Shown: positions 8,991 through 16,484 of the stretch, one piece after another
How positions within the stretch are numbered: the first letter of the stretch is position 1
Layout of the letters: each line of letters begins with the position of its first letter
NCBI GenBank assembly: GCA_963739355.1
Contig: CAVUAD010000007.1
Location: 1 to 64,000 of the forward strand
Direction of reading: 5' to 3'
Length of the DNA stretch: 64,000 nt
Source of the DNA: JAWVFM01 sp963739355
Lineage (GTDB): Bacteria; Actinomycetota; Thermoleophilia; Solirubrobacterales; 70-9
Program-made: the position numbers and the translations under genes
The notes under the pieces: generated by a model
The model's input: the letters and a program-made list of their open reading frames with translations, nothing else
Database searches by the model: none
What the model was told of the DNA's origin: nothing

Positions 8991-9245
8991 GCCGATCGCG
9001 GCGACGAGCAGCAGCACGGCACCCGACCCGCCGTAGGCCAGCACCAGAAGCCGCGCCCTGCCGCGCGCGAGGGTCGAGCGCCGCTCGTGGCGGCGCACCA
9101 GCCGCCGGCGCAGCTCGCCCCGGAACGCGGCGGCCGGCAGGGGGCGCTCGGCGTCCAGCCGCTCCGCGGTTGCGAGCAGGGCGGCTTTTTCCGCCTCGCT
9201 CACCGACGAATCCAGGAAGTCCGGGCTGTCCGGGGAGGGGCTCAC
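8961..9245 (-). CDS. Small single-pass membrane protein, possible anti-sigma factor
   Basis: A 94-residue protein with an acidic N-terminus, a central basic segment (FRGELRRRLVRRHERRS) and one C-terminal transmembrane helix (about residues 68-90). The GTG start overlaps the TGA of the O-antigen ligase gene (GTGA), so it is the second gene of a minus-strand operon. The FRxxLRxxL segment before a single transmembrane helix resembles the cytoplasmic part of many actinobacterial ECF anti-sigma factors. No zinc-binding HxxxCxxC motif is present, so this role is only a suggestion. Confidence 0.55.
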   Translation of the reverse strand: MSPSPDSPDFLDSSVSEAEKAALLATAERLDAERPLPAAAFRGELRRRLVRRHERRSTLARGRARLLVLAYGGSGAVLLLVAAIGLAGVGPFAA

Positions 9246-11224
9246 TGGTTGAAGAGCGCCGATCGTGGGTTGAGGGAGCGGGCGCGCTTGTAGGCGGCCA
9301 CCGAGCCGTCGGCGTTCCCCGCCTCGGCCTGGACCCGGGAGAGGACCTGCCAGGTCTTCCAGTTCGTGGCATCGGCCTCGGTCGCCGCCTGGGCCGCGAC
9401 GGCGGCCTGCGGGTACCTGCCCTGGAGCTCCAGGACGAGCGCCCGCTGCAGCTCCGGCGCGGCGGCGTATGGCTGGATGCTGTGGGCCTCGTCGGCGCTC
9501 GCCAGCGCGCCGGAGAGGTCCTTGGCGTCAACCTGGTCGCGACTGCGATCCAGCGTGACCGCGGCAGCCAGCGGCAGCAGGATCACCGCGATGGCGCCCG
9601 CGGACGCAAGGACCGCCGCGGCCCTCGGGAGCACGCGAAGTCCGCCCGTCGTCTCCGCGGCGTCGCGTTGCCGGCGACCGCCGAGGATCGCCGCGGCGAT
9701 CAGGAAGAACGCCGCGGGCAGCACGGCGAGCTGCCAGACCCAGTCGATTGCCGCGGCGGCCGCAAAGACCGCGCAGGCGGCGGTGGCGGCCGCGAGCCGG
9801 TCGCGGTCAACGCCAGCGCGCAGCGTGTAGCGCACGGCCAGGAAGAGCACGCCGCCCACCAGCCCGACGATCAGCACGAACCCGACGATCCCCGTCTCGG
9901 CGAGGCTCTGGAGGTACAGCGAGTGCGCGTCGAGCACCGGGCCCGGAAGGCTGCCGTGCTGAGTCCACCAGTACTGGTAGGTGCCGGGCCCGATCCCGAT
10001 CAGCGGGTCGGTGGAGTTCGCGTCGAGCGCGGCGGACCAGTACTGATAGCGGCCGTTGCCCGACGCGCTGTCGAATCGCGACGTGCTCGCGCCGCTCGTG
10101 CCGAACGGGTCCTTGAAGTTCTGCCACTGGTCCGAAACGTGTCCCGGCAGACCGCTCGCCAGGCCGACGACAAGGGCGACGAGCAGGGCGGCGAGCACGC
10201 CGAGCGCGGTCCGGCGGGCCGCGCGGCGAGAGATCTCGGGTCGCGGGCCGAGGCCGTGGCGCGCCGCGAGCGCGATCGCGACCGCGATGAGCCCAGCCCC
10301 CGCGCAGACCACGATGCTCATCGCGAGCATCTCGTTGGCCTGCGAGTGCGCCGTGGCGCTGACAATGCCGTTCTGCAGCGCGTCGCGCTGGGCGGCGGCA
10401 ACGATCAGGATGGCCGAGCCGGCGGCGCTCACCGTGAAGACCGGCAGCAGGGCGAGCCGGCGCGGGTGGAGGGCGACGAGGACCGTGAGCCCCACCGCCA
10501 CCTCGACCGCGCCGCCGCGCGAGAGCGTGTAGTAGGTCGCGAGGGCCAGCGCGGGAACGGCGGCCGCCGCCAGGGCCTGGCCCAGGAGGGTCCGCGCCCG
10601 CTGCGCGGCGACGAGCAGCAGCGGGATCCCGACGGCGAGCAGGGCGGCGAGCCCGTTCCAGTAGTTCAGGGGGTAGTTGAGCCGCGCACGCGATGCCGGG
10701 ATGAGGTGCGCCGCTCCGTTGGCCGGGAACCACGAGGGGTGCAGGCGCTGCAGCAGGGCGAGCAGCCCGATCAAAGTGATGCCCGCCGTGACCGCGCCCA
10801 GCGTCCGGCGCAGCGAGCCCGGGCGCTGGGCCGCGAGCGCAAGCGCGAAGACCCCCAGATAGGTGGCGACCCTGAGCAGCTCGATCGAGCTCTGCTCCGC
10901 GCTGGCCGACCAGGTGATGCCGAGCGCCGTCCAGCACGCGAACGCGGCGAGCAGGCCAAGGCAGGCCCAGGCCCCCGCGCCGAGGCGTGCGCGCGGCAGG
11001 ACGCCGATCGCGGCACCGAGCAGGACGATCCACCAGATCGCGAACCCGACCTCGCCGTAGACGACCTCGTCGTACCCGCCTCCCTTCAGGGCGAGATAGA
11101 CGACCAGGATGAACGGCAGTCCCACCTCGGCAAGCAGCTGCCCCACCGTCTGCAGGCGCTCGCCGAACGGGCGGGCGGAACGCGGGCCGATCCGGTCGAC
11201 GGCCGCTGTGCTCTCCGTGCTCAT
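9242..11224 (-). CDS. O-antigen ligase/Wzy family membrane protein with C-terminal TPR region
   Basis: A 660-residue protein from ATG 11224 (MSTESTAAVDRIG) with about a dozen hydrophobic helices. It has the family loop around SASGNGRYQYWSAALDANS, IGIGPGTYQYWW and DAHSLYLQSLAETGIVG, which marks the Wzy_C/O-antigen-ligase domain. The last ~100 residues form tetratricopeptide-like helices (RALVLELQGRYPQAAVAA; AGNADGSVAAYKRARSLNP). By family it polymerises or ligates undecaprenyl-linked glycan outside the membrane. Longer in-frame starts upstream to 11602 would run over the divergent gene at 11310 and are rejected. The downstream gene is translationally coupled. Confidence 0.88.
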   Translation of the reverse strand: MSTESTAAVDRIGPRSARPFGERLQTVGQLLAEVGLPFILVVYLALKGGGYDEVVYGEVGFAIWWIVLLGAAIGVLPRARLGAGAWACLGLLAAFACWTALGITWSASAEQSSIELLRVATYLGVFALALAAQRPGSLRRTLGAVTAGITLIGLLALLQRLHPSWFPANGAAHLIPASRARLNYPLNYWNGLAALLAVGIPLLLVAAQRARTLLGQALAAAAVPALALATYYTLSRGGAVEVAVGLTVLVALHPRRLALLPVFTVSAAGSAILIVAAAQRDALQNGIVSATAHSQANEMLAMSIVVCAGAGLIAVAIALAARHGLGPRPEISRRAARRTALGVLAALLVALVVGLASGLPGHVSDQWQNFKDPFGTSGASTSRFDSASGNGRYQYWSAALDANSTDPLIGIGPGTYQYWWTQHGSLPGPVLDAHSLYLQSLAETGIVGFVLIVGLVGGVLFLAVRYTLRAGVDRDRLAAATAACAVFAAAAAIDWVWQLAVLPAAFFLIAAAILGGRRQRDAAETTGGLRVLPRAAAVLASAGAIAVILLPLAAAVTLDRSRDQVDAKDLSGALASADEAHSIQPYAAAPELQRALVLELQGRYPQAAVAAQAATEADATNWKTWQVLSRVQAEAGNADGSVAAYKRARSLNPRSALFNQ

Positions 11225-11258
11225 CACTTCGTGCCTTTGTACGCATGGGATCGCTGCG

Positions 11259-11280
11259 GGCTGACGAGCGGCTGTCAGCC
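11259..11280. promoter_or_regulatory. 7-bp inverted repeat between divergent genes
   Basis: GGCTGAC, eight bases, then GTCAGCC. It is centred in the 85-bp gap between the O-antigen ligase gene (leftward) and the secreted-protein gene (rightward), a natural place for a shared operator. No regulator can be assigned. Confidence 0.4.
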
Positions 11281-11297
11281 TCCCGGGTCCCCCTGCG

Positions 11298-11303
11298 TAT
11301 CTT
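11298..11303 (+). promoter_or_regulatory. -10 element (TATCTT) of a probably leaderless transcript
   Basis: TATCTT ends six bases before the ATG at 11310, so transcription would begin at or within a base or two of the start codon. No Shine-Dalgarno is present. Confidence 0.4.
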
Positions 11304-11309
11304 CGAGAT

Positions 11310-11804
11310 ATGCGAAAGCTGTGCGCAGCGCTCCTCGGTGCCGTCCTGATCGCCCTCGTCCCCGCCTCCGCGGCCTGGGCCGGGGGTGGCAACTCGTCGG
11401 TGGACCAGTACACGGAGCACGTGCCCACCGCGGGTGGGAACAGCAACGGCGGCGGCTCCACGGGCGGGTCCTCGACCGCGGTCCCCCCGAGCACGCAGCA
11501 GACGCTCGAGGACCAGGGCAGCGCCGGCCAGGCCGCGGCCAACCTCGCGAACTCGTCCGCGCCGGCGTCCGACAACCACAAGCACACGGGCAACTCCGGC
11601 AAGGGTCACGGGAAGAAGACGAAGAGCACAGCGGCGCCGGGGACGAGCAAGGGCGACGGATCGGGCGGCTCGGCCGTGGGCCAGGCGGTCTCCGGCGACT
11701 CCGGGGGCGGCCTTGGCGTCGCGCTCCCGATCATCCTGGCGGCGAGCCTGCTCGCGGCGATCGCCATCGTCGTGGCGCGGCGGCGCGGAGCCCAGGCCTC
11801 CTAG
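11310..11804 (+). CDS. Secreted low-complexity protein with C-terminal membrane anchor
   Basis: A 164-residue protein with a clear signal peptide (MRKLCAALLGAVLIALVPAS, cleavage near AWA-G). A Gly/Ser/Thr/Asn-rich middle follows with no recognisable fold, then a C-terminal transmembrane helix (LGVALPIILAASLLAAIAIVV) ending in RRRGAQAS. This is the layout of a surface-exposed tethered protein, like a sortase substrate but without an LPxTG motif. I do not recognise the family. It lies between the O-antigen ligase and the second glycosidase gene, which it may be cotranscribed with (TAGTG junction). Confidence 0.7.
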   Translation: MRKLCAALLGAVLIALVPASAAWAGGGNSSVDQYTEHVPTAGGNSNGGGSTGGSSTAVPPSTQQTLEDQGSAGQAAANLANSSAPASDNHKHTGNSGKGHGKKTKSTAAPGTSKGDGSGGSAVGQAVSGDSGGGLGVALPIILAASLLAAIAIVVARRRGAQAS

Positions 11805-11824
11805 TGCGGGCGGCCGCGCCCAGG

Positions 11825-12997
11825 ATGCGGCGGCTGCTCGCCGCCGGGATCGCCGTGGCCGTGGCGGCGGGCGCCCTCTCCGCGGGCACGGCGGAGGGCA
11901 AGAGGCTCACCACCGGCTTCGCCGACATCCTCTTCCAGAACCCAAAGGCCTCGGTTCGCTCCAAGTGGCTCCGCCGCGCGCGACATGCCGGGTCGAAGCT
12001 GGTGCGGCTAAACGTCTACTGGTCGCAGATCGCGCCGTCGAAGCCGGCGAAGCCCCGGAGCCCCAGCGACCCGGCCTACGGCTTCAGCGGCCTGGACGCA
12101 GCGGTGAAGAGCGCCAAGAGCCATCACATGAAGGTCCTCATGACCGTCCTCGACGCGCCCAGCTGGGCCGAGGGCAAGCACCGGCCCGGCTCCGTGGATC
12201 CCGGGACCTGGCGTCCCAAGGCGGGAGCGTTCGGGGACTTCGGGCACGCCCTCGCCAAGCGCTACTCGGGCCACTTCGACGGCCTGCCGAGCGTGCACTT
12301 CTATGAGGCCTGGAACGAGCCGAACCTCTCCGCCTACCTGACCCCCCAGTACCGCGGCAAGAAGCTCACGAGCGCGACGATCTACCGCAAGATGCTGAAC
12401 GCCTTCTACGCCGGGGTCCACTCGGCGACGGGGAAGGACAGGGTCGTCAGCGGCGGGCTCGCTCCGTACGGCGAGCCTCCCGGTCACGCTCGCACCCGGC
12501 CGCTGATCTTCCTGCGCAAGCTCACCTGCCTGAAGGGGAGTACCCACAACCTCCACCGGGCCCGGTGCAAGACGAAGGCGCGCATGGACATCGTCGGCGA
12601 CCATCCGATCGACACCAGCGGCGGCCCCCATAGAAGCGCCACCAACCCCAACGACGTCGCCACGCCCGACTTCAAGAACCTCCGCAAGACGGTGCGCGCG
12701 GCGGAGCGCTTCCACACCCTGCGGCCCGGGGGACGGCGGCCGCTGTGGGCGACGGAGATCTGGTGGGAGACCAACCCGCCCGACCACCGCTTCGGAGTGA
12801 AGCCGAAGAAGCAGGCGCGCTTCCTCGGCACCGCCCTCAAGATCCTCGCAAGGCAGGGCGCGAGGGTCGTTGTCAACCTGCAGATCCGCGACTCCAAGAC
12901 GCCCGCCAACGGCGATGGGACCACCGGTACGGGCCTCTACTTCAAGTCCGGCAAGCCCAAGCCTTCGCTTCGGACCTGGCGCGCCCACAGCCACTGA
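11825..12997 (+). CDS. Secreted clan GH-A-like glycoside hydrolase (paralogue of 563-1975)
   Basis: About 390 residues. It has the signal peptide MRRLLAAGIAVAVAAGALSA and the same barrel as the protein at 563: acid/base WNEP with Glu165, ATEIWWE with Glu311, and the shared tail LQIRDSKT. It lacks the Lys/Gly-rich C-terminal module of its paralogue. The ATG at 11825 is chosen because the signal peptide starts there; GTG 11804, overlapping the previous stop, is possible. By position it closes the polysaccharide cluster on the right, as its paralogue does on the left. Confidence 0.75.
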   Translation: MRRLLAAGIAVAVAAGALSAGTAEGKRLTTGFADILFQNPKASVRSKWLRRARHAGSKLVRLNVYWSQIAPSKPAKPRSPSDPAYGFSGLDAAVKSAKSHHMKVLMTVLDAPSWAEGKHRPGSVDPGTWRPKAGAFGDFGHALAKRYSGHFDGLPSVHFYEAWNEPNLSAYLTPQYRGKKLTSATIYRKMLNAFYAGVHSATGKDRVVSGGLAPYGEPPGHARTRPLIFLRKLTCLKGSTHNLHRARCKTKARMDIVGDHPIDTSGGPHRSATNPNDVATPDFKNLRKTVRAAERFHTLRPGGRRPLWATEIWWETNPPDHRFGVKPKKQARFLGTALKILARQGARVVVNLQIRDSKTPANGDGTTGTGLYFKSGKPKPSLRTWRAHSH

Positions 12998-13016
12998 GCA
13001 GGCGCGCCTTTAGCGC

Positions 13017-13022
13017 TATTCT
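13017..13022 (+). promoter_or_regulatory. -10 element (TATTCT) for rpmG-secE-nusG
   Basis: TATTCT lies 17 bases after CTGAGC, a partial -35 match. It is followed by a leader hairpin and T-tract before rpmG. Confidence 0.45.
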
Positions 13023-13033
13023 TCCGCCTACCT

Positions 13034-13060
13034 CAGGCCTTCGGGCCGGGGTCTTTTTTT
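13034..13060 (+). terminator. Leader hairpin with T7 tract (possible attenuator) upstream of rpmG
   Basis: GGCC-TTCG-GGCC forms a UUCG tetraloop hairpin that extends outward across one mismatch, and is followed by GTC and seven T. It stands between the promoter and the first gene, so it would act as an attenuator rather than an end-of-operon terminator. Confidence 0.5.
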
Positions 13061-13114
13061 CAGGTCGCGGCATGCCCGCCGAGGGAAGCCGCCCAGACGA
13101 GGGATCAGCCTTTC

Positions 13115-13279
13115 ATGGCCCGTGGAGATGTCCGGATCGCAGTGACGCTCGCCTGCGAGGAATGCAAGCGGCGTAACTACCAAACCAACAAGTCGCGGCG
13201 GAACACGCCGGACCGCATCGAGATGCGCAAATACTGCCGCTGGTGCGGGCACCACACCGCGCATAAGGAGACCCGCTAG
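13115..13279 (+). CDS. rpmG: 50S ribosomal protein L33
   Basis: A 54-residue protein starting MARGDVRIAVTLACEECKRRN. It has the two CxxC pairs of the zinc-binding (C+) form (CEEC and CRWC) and the family ending GHHTAHKETR. L33 is a small 50S protein near the E site. It lies two bases before secE in the conserved rpmG-secE-nusG order. The start is the ATG at 13115; an upstream ATG at 13072 is in another frame. Confidence 0.95.
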   Translation: MARGDVRIAVTLACEECKRRNYQTNKSRRNTPDRIEMRKYCRWCGHHTAHKETR

Positions 13280-13281
13280 GC

Positions 13282-13815
13282 GTGGCCAAGACGAGAGCGC
13301 AGCGCAAGGCCGAGCAGCGGCGGCGGCGCGAGACCGGCCAGCCGCCCGACCGCCAAGCCGAGTCGAGCGCGCAGCACCGCACCCAGGTCCCGGAGTCCGC
13401 GGACGTCATCGAGGCCGAGGCCGCCGAGGCCGGCGTCGAGATCCCCGCTCCGACCCATGAGCAGGAGGCTCCGGCGCCGTCGCGCGCCGACGTCGGGCGT
13501 GCGGACCAGGCCGAGGAGACCGGTGAGGCGATCAGCCGCCGCGCCGCCAAGCGCGCCGAGCGCGAGCGCAAGGCCCGCGCCAAGCAGTCGGCGGACCGCC
13601 GCGCTCCCAAGGCCCAGACCGTCGAGAAGCGCAAGCGCGGCGGCGTCTTTGCCTTCTTCGCCTCGTGCTGGGCCGAGCTCAAGAAGGTCCAGTGGCCCGA
13701 CCGCGAGACCCTCGTGCAGGCCTCCGGCGTGACGGTCCTCTTCATCGCGATCGCGGCCGCCTACCTCGGCGCCCTCGACTCGCTCTTCAACTACCTCGTC
13801 CAGCACCTCCTGTGA
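13282..13815 (+). CDS. secE: Preprotein translocase subunit SecE with long N-terminal extension
   Basis: The C-terminal ~60 residues are SecE: FFASCWAELKKVQWPDRET followed by one transmembrane helix (VTVLFIAIAAAYLGALDSLFN). SecE clamps the SecY channel. The first ~115 residues are a charged, Ala/Arg/Glu-rich extension, making 177 residues where bacterial single-span SecE proteins are often 60-120. The start is GTG 13282 right after rpmG. The extension is the first of several low-complexity additions to conserved proteins in this window. Confidence 0.93.
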   Translation: MAKTRAQRKAEQRRRRETGQPPDRQAESSAQHRTQVPESADVIEAEAAEAGVEIPAPTHEQEAPAPSRADVGRADQAEETGEAISRRAAKRAERERKARAKQSADRRAPKAQTVEKRKRGGVFAFFASCWAELKKVQWPDRETLVQASGVTVLFIAIAAAYLGALDSLFNYLVQHLL

Positions 13816-13822
13816 GCCGCTG

Positions 13823-14356
13823 ATGTTCCGCTGGTACGTCATCAACACCTACTCGGGCCACGAGAACAAGGTCCGCCAGAACCTCGAGCACCGCATCGAG
13901 ACGATGGGGCAGCGCAATCGCGTCCGCCAGGTGATGGTCCCGACCGAGACGGTCTCCGAGCTCAAGGACGGCCAGCGCGTTCCGGTGGAGAAGCGCACCA
14001 TGCCCGGCTACGTGCTCGTCCAGATGGAGATGACGGACGACGCCTGGGGGCTCGTCAAGAACACCCCGGGGGTCACCGGGTTCGTCGGCTCGCGCAACAA
14101 GCCCGTGCCGCTCTCCCAGCCGGAGGTGGACAGGCTCCTCCACAAGGACGTCCCCGCCGGCGCTCCGGAGCGCCCGCGCGCCCGGGCCCAGTTCGAGCTC
14201 GGCGAGACCGTCAAGGTCATCTCCGGCCCGCTGTCCGACTTCTCCGGGGAGATCAACGAGATCAACGACGACGCCGCCAAGCTCAAGGTGCTGGTCTCGA
14301 TCTTCGGCCGCGAGACCCCCGTGGAAGTCACGTATGACCAGGTGAAGAAGCTTTAA
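13823..14356 (+). CDS. nusG: Transcription termination/antitermination protein NusG
   Basis: A 177-residue protein with the NGN domain (WYVINTYSGHENKVRQNLE, then MPGYVLVQMEMTDDAW and VTGFVGS). A linker and the C-terminal KOW domain follow (GETVKVISGPLSDFSGEIN and VSIFGRETPVEVTYDQV). NusG binds the RNA polymerase clamp and couples it to ribosomal protein S10 or Rho. It is in the usual place between secE and rplK. Confidence 0.97.
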   Translation: MFRWYVINTYSGHENKVRQNLEHRIETMGQRNRVRQVMVPTETVSELKDGQRVPVEKRTMPGYVLVQMEMTDDAWGLVKNTPGVTGFVGSRNKPVPLSQPEVDRLLHKDVPAGAPERPRARAQFELGETVKVISGPLSDFSGEINEINDDAAKLKVLVSIFGRETPVEVTYDQVKKL

Positions 14357-14446
14357 CGTGGGTGGCCACCCCTTGAATCACTTGCGGACGCCTTTGGCGT
14401 CCTTACACGCTGCTTTCGGATCTAAAGATCCTCACCCGAATAACTA
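14357..14446 (+). promoter_or_regulatory. rplK leader with three hairpins
   Basis: The gap between nusG and rplK contains the palindrome GGGTGGCCACCC (14360-14371), a perfect 7-bp hairpin GGACGCC-TTT-GGCGTCC (14386-14402) and GGATC-TAAA-GATCC (14418-14431). In many bacteria L1 represses the L11-L1 mRNA by binding a structured leader; whether this is such a site is not provable by eye. No Shine-Dalgarno is evident just before the rplK ATG. Confidence 0.45.
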
Positions 14447-14878
14447 ATGGCAAAGAAAGTCCTGACACTCATCAAGCTCCAGATCCCGGCCGCCGCGGCG
14501 AACCCGGCGCCGCCGGTGGGCCCTGCCCTCGGCCAGCACGGCGTCAACATCATGGAGTTCTGCAAGGCGTTCAACGCCCAGACCCAGGCCGACGCCGGGA
14601 CGATCATCCCCGTCGAGATCACGGTCTACGAGGACCGCTCGTTCACCTTCATCACCAAGACGCCGCCGGCCGCCGTCCTGATCAAGGAGGCCATCGGCCT
14701 GGAGAAGGGCTCGGGCGAGCCGCACGTGAACAAGGTGGGGACGATCACCGTCGCGCAGATCCGCCAGATCGCCGAGCGCAAGATGCCCGACCTGAACGCC
14801 TACGACCTGGACGCGGCCTCGAAGATCATCGCCGGCACCGCCCGCTCGATGGGCGTCGACGTGGACGGGGAGCTCTAA
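14447..14878 (+). CDS. rplK: 50S ribosomal protein L11
   Basis: A 143-residue protein, normal length. The N-terminal domain has KLQIPAAAANPAPPVGPALG and QHGVNIMEFCKAFN; the RNA-binding C-terminal domain has KVGTITVAQIRQIAERKMPDL and GTARSMGV. L11 forms the GTPase-associated centre with 23S rRNA and L10-L7/L12. It is followed directly by rplA (TAA then GTG). Confidence 0.97.
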   Translation: MAKKVLTLIKLQIPAAAANPAPPVGPALGQHGVNIMEFCKAFNAQTQADAGTIIPVEITVYEDRSFTFITKTPPAAVLIKEAIGLEKGSGEPHVNKVGTITVAQIRQIAERKMPDLNAYDLDAASKIIAGTARSMGVDVDGEL

Positions 14879-15634
14879 GTGCCTCACGGCAAGCGCTACA
14901 GGACGGCCTACGAGCTGGTCGACCGCAACCGCACCTACCCGCCGGCGGAGGCCGTCGGGTTGCTGAAGCAGGGAGCGGCGGCGAAGTTCGACGAGACCGT
15001 CGAGGTGCACTTCAAGCTTGGCCTCAACGTCCGCCACGCCGAGGAGCAGCTGCGCGGGACGCTCGCCCTGCCAAACGGGCTCGGCAAGTCGATCGTCGTC
15101 GCCGTCTTCGCGGAGGGCGACGCGGCGCGCGCGGCCGAGGAGGCCGGCGCCGACCACGTGGGAGCCGCCGACCTCGCCGAACGGGTCGAGGAGGGGTGGA
15201 CTGACTTCGACGTGGCGATCTCGACCCCGGCGCTCATGGGCCCGGTCGTCTCCAAGCTCGGCCGGGTCCTCGGCCCCCAGGGCAAGATGCCGAACCCGAA
15301 GGTCGGCACCGTCACCGACGACGTCGCCAAGGCCGTCGGCGAGGCCAAGGCCGGCAAGGTCGAGTACCGCACCGACCGCCAGGGCAACGTCCACCTGACG
15401 ATCGGCAAGGCCAGCTTCGACGAGCGGCCGCTGCTGGAGAACTACGCCGCGGTCATCGACGAGATCGTCCGCGCCAAGCCGGCCGCGGCCAAGGGCCGCT
15501 ACATCGAGTCCATCACGATCACCACCACGATGGGCCCCGGAATCCGCGTTGACCCCGGCCGGGTTCGCCACGCCGAGGTCATGGCCGACGGCGGCGCGCC
15601 CGCCGAGGGCGACGCGGCGCCGGCCGCGGCCTAG
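14879..15634 (+). CDS. rplA: 50S ribosomal protein L1
   Basis: A 251-residue protein starting at GTG immediately after the rplK stop. Family motifs are KRYRTAYELVDR, VEVHFKLGLNVRHAEEQLRG, MGPVVSKLGRVLGPQGKMPN and KVEYRTDRQGNVH. The last ~15 residues are an Ala/Gly/Glu-rich tail. L1 builds the L1 stalk at the E site and is often the autogenous repressor of its operon. Confidence 0.97.
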   Translation: MPHGKRYRTAYELVDRNRTYPPAEAVGLLKQGAAAKFDETVEVHFKLGLNVRHAEEQLRGTLALPNGLGKSIVVAVFAEGDAARAAEEAGADHVGAADLAERVEEGWTDFDVAISTPALMGPVVSKLGRVLGPQGKMPNPKVGTVTDDVAKAVGEAKAGKVEYRTDRQGNVHLTIGKASFDERPLLENYAAVIDEIVRAKPAAAKGRYIESITITTTMGPGIRVDPGRVRHAEVMADGGAPAEGDAAPAAA

Positions 15635-15653
15635 CCTCCCGCGCGCGTTCGCT

Positions 15654-15749
15654 ACCATCGCCCGCCCGACAACTTCGCCTGCCGAAGACCGCTGGCCGGG
15701 ACTCCCGTAAGACCAGCCGAGGTGGCGCCCGGAGAACTGCTGTTCCTGA
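15654..15749 (+). promoter_or_regulatory. L10-type ribosomal protein leader with promoter -10 (TACCAT)
   Basis: TACCAT at 15654-15659 is followed by a structured leader. The segment 15680-15730 contains CCGAAGACCGCTGG, a GGGACTCCC hairpin, TAAGACCAGCC and GAGGTGG. That is the kink-turn-like arrangement of the L10 leader, which L10(L12)4 binds to repress rplJL in many bacteria. The match is from memory of the motif; a covariance-model search would settle it. Confidence 0.7.
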
Positions 15750-15750
15750 G

Positions 15751-15777
15751 CCCGCCCGTGCGCGGGCTTATTTATTG
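15751..15777 (+). terminator. Attenuator hairpin at the end of the L10 leader
   Basis: GCCCGC, loop CCGTGC, GCGGGC, then TTATTTATT, ending 18 bases before the rplJ ATG. The location suggests an intrinsic terminator controlled by the upstream L10-binding structure. Confidence 0.6.
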
Positions 15778-15794
15778 GCAAGAGATTCACTGAG

Positions 15795-16484
15795 ATGAAC
15801 AAGGAACAGAAGACAGCGCACGTCGAGGAGATCGCCGCCGGGCTCAGCGAGGCCGCCGCGATCTTCGCCGTGGACTACCGCGGGATCAGCGTCCCGCAGG
15901 CGGCCGAGTTGCGCGGCAAGCTGAGCGAGGCCGACGCGACCTTCAAGGTCGTCAAGAACCGGCTCGCCAAGCGCGCGGTGGAGAAGGTCGGCACCGAGGG
16001 GCTCGACGGCCTGCTCGACGGCCCGACCGCCCTGACCCTCATCAAGGGGGACCCGGTGGTGGCCGCGAAGACGATCTCGAACTTCACCCGGGACCACGAC
16101 GTCCTCGTCTTCAAGGGCGGGCTCATGGACGGCGAGCCGCTCGCTCCCGACCAGTTCCTCGCCATCGCCCGCCTGCCCGGCGTCGATGTGCTGCGCGGCC
16201 AGCTCGTCGGGCTCGCGGCGAGCCCGCTGACCGGCCTCGCCGCCGGCATGAACAACCTGATCTCCGGCCTCGGCCGCCAGCTCGCCCAGATGGCCGAGCA
16301 GGGCCTGGTGACCGGCGAGGAGCCCGCGCCCGAGGCCGAGGAGCCACAGGCGGAGGAGGCCCCGGCCGAGGAGCCGAGCGCGGGGTCTGACCCCTCAACC
16401 ACAGACGAGGCGGAGACCCCGGCAGCCGACGAGGGGTCTGACCCCAGTGACGAAGCTGAGAACAACGAGGAGGAAACGAACTAA
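15795..16484 (+). CDS. rplJ: 50S ribosomal protein L10 with repeat-derived acidic tail
   Basis: The core (about residues 1-175) has MNKEQKTAHVEEIAAGLSEA, VDYRGISVPQAAELR, VVKNRLAKRA and GPTALTLIKGDPV, and anchors L7/L12 dimers at the stalk base. The protein is 229 residues against the usual ~170. The extra C-terminus is Glu/Ala/Pro-rich and contains two GSDP peptides (Gly197 and Gly214), encoded by two copies of GGGGTCTGACCCC 51 bp apart. The tail follows the helix that binds L7/L12, so it would project from the stalk. It is upstream of rplL with no gap. Confidence 0.95.
   Translation: MNKEQKTAHVEEIAAGLSEAAAIFAVDYRGISVPQAAELRGKLSEADATFKVVKNRLAKRAVEKVGTEGLDGLLDGPTALTLIKGDPVVAAKTISNFTRDHDVLVFKGGLMDGEPLAPDQFLAIARLPGVDVLRGQLVGLAASPLTGLAAGMNNLISGLGRQLAQMAEQGLVTGEEPAPEAEEPQAEEAPAEEPSAGSDPSTTDEAETPAADEGSDPSDEAENNEEETN
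16382..16445. repeat. In-frame palindrome pair GGGGTCTGACCCC (rplJ copy)
   Basis: Two copies of the 13-base palindrome start at 16382 and 16433, 51 bp apart, each coding Gly-Ser-Asp-Pro. The surrounding stretch is almost identical to 38451-38530 at the start of rpsQ. The first copy is followed by CTCAACCAC, a sequence also found in the gene-end palindromes at 56.9 and 63.0 kb. Confidence 0.85.

Noticed and set aside
9170..11824. Long open frame upstream of the second glycosidase (1275 residues in total)
   Set aside because: It lies antisense to the well-supported O-antigen ligase gene, is of low complexity, and the signal peptide begins only at 11825.
13080..13300. A tRNA-Trp gene next to secE, as in several other bacteria
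   Set aside because: No cloverleaf or CCA-adjacent acceptor pairing is visible in the rpmG-secE region; no tRNA or rRNA gene was recognised in the window.
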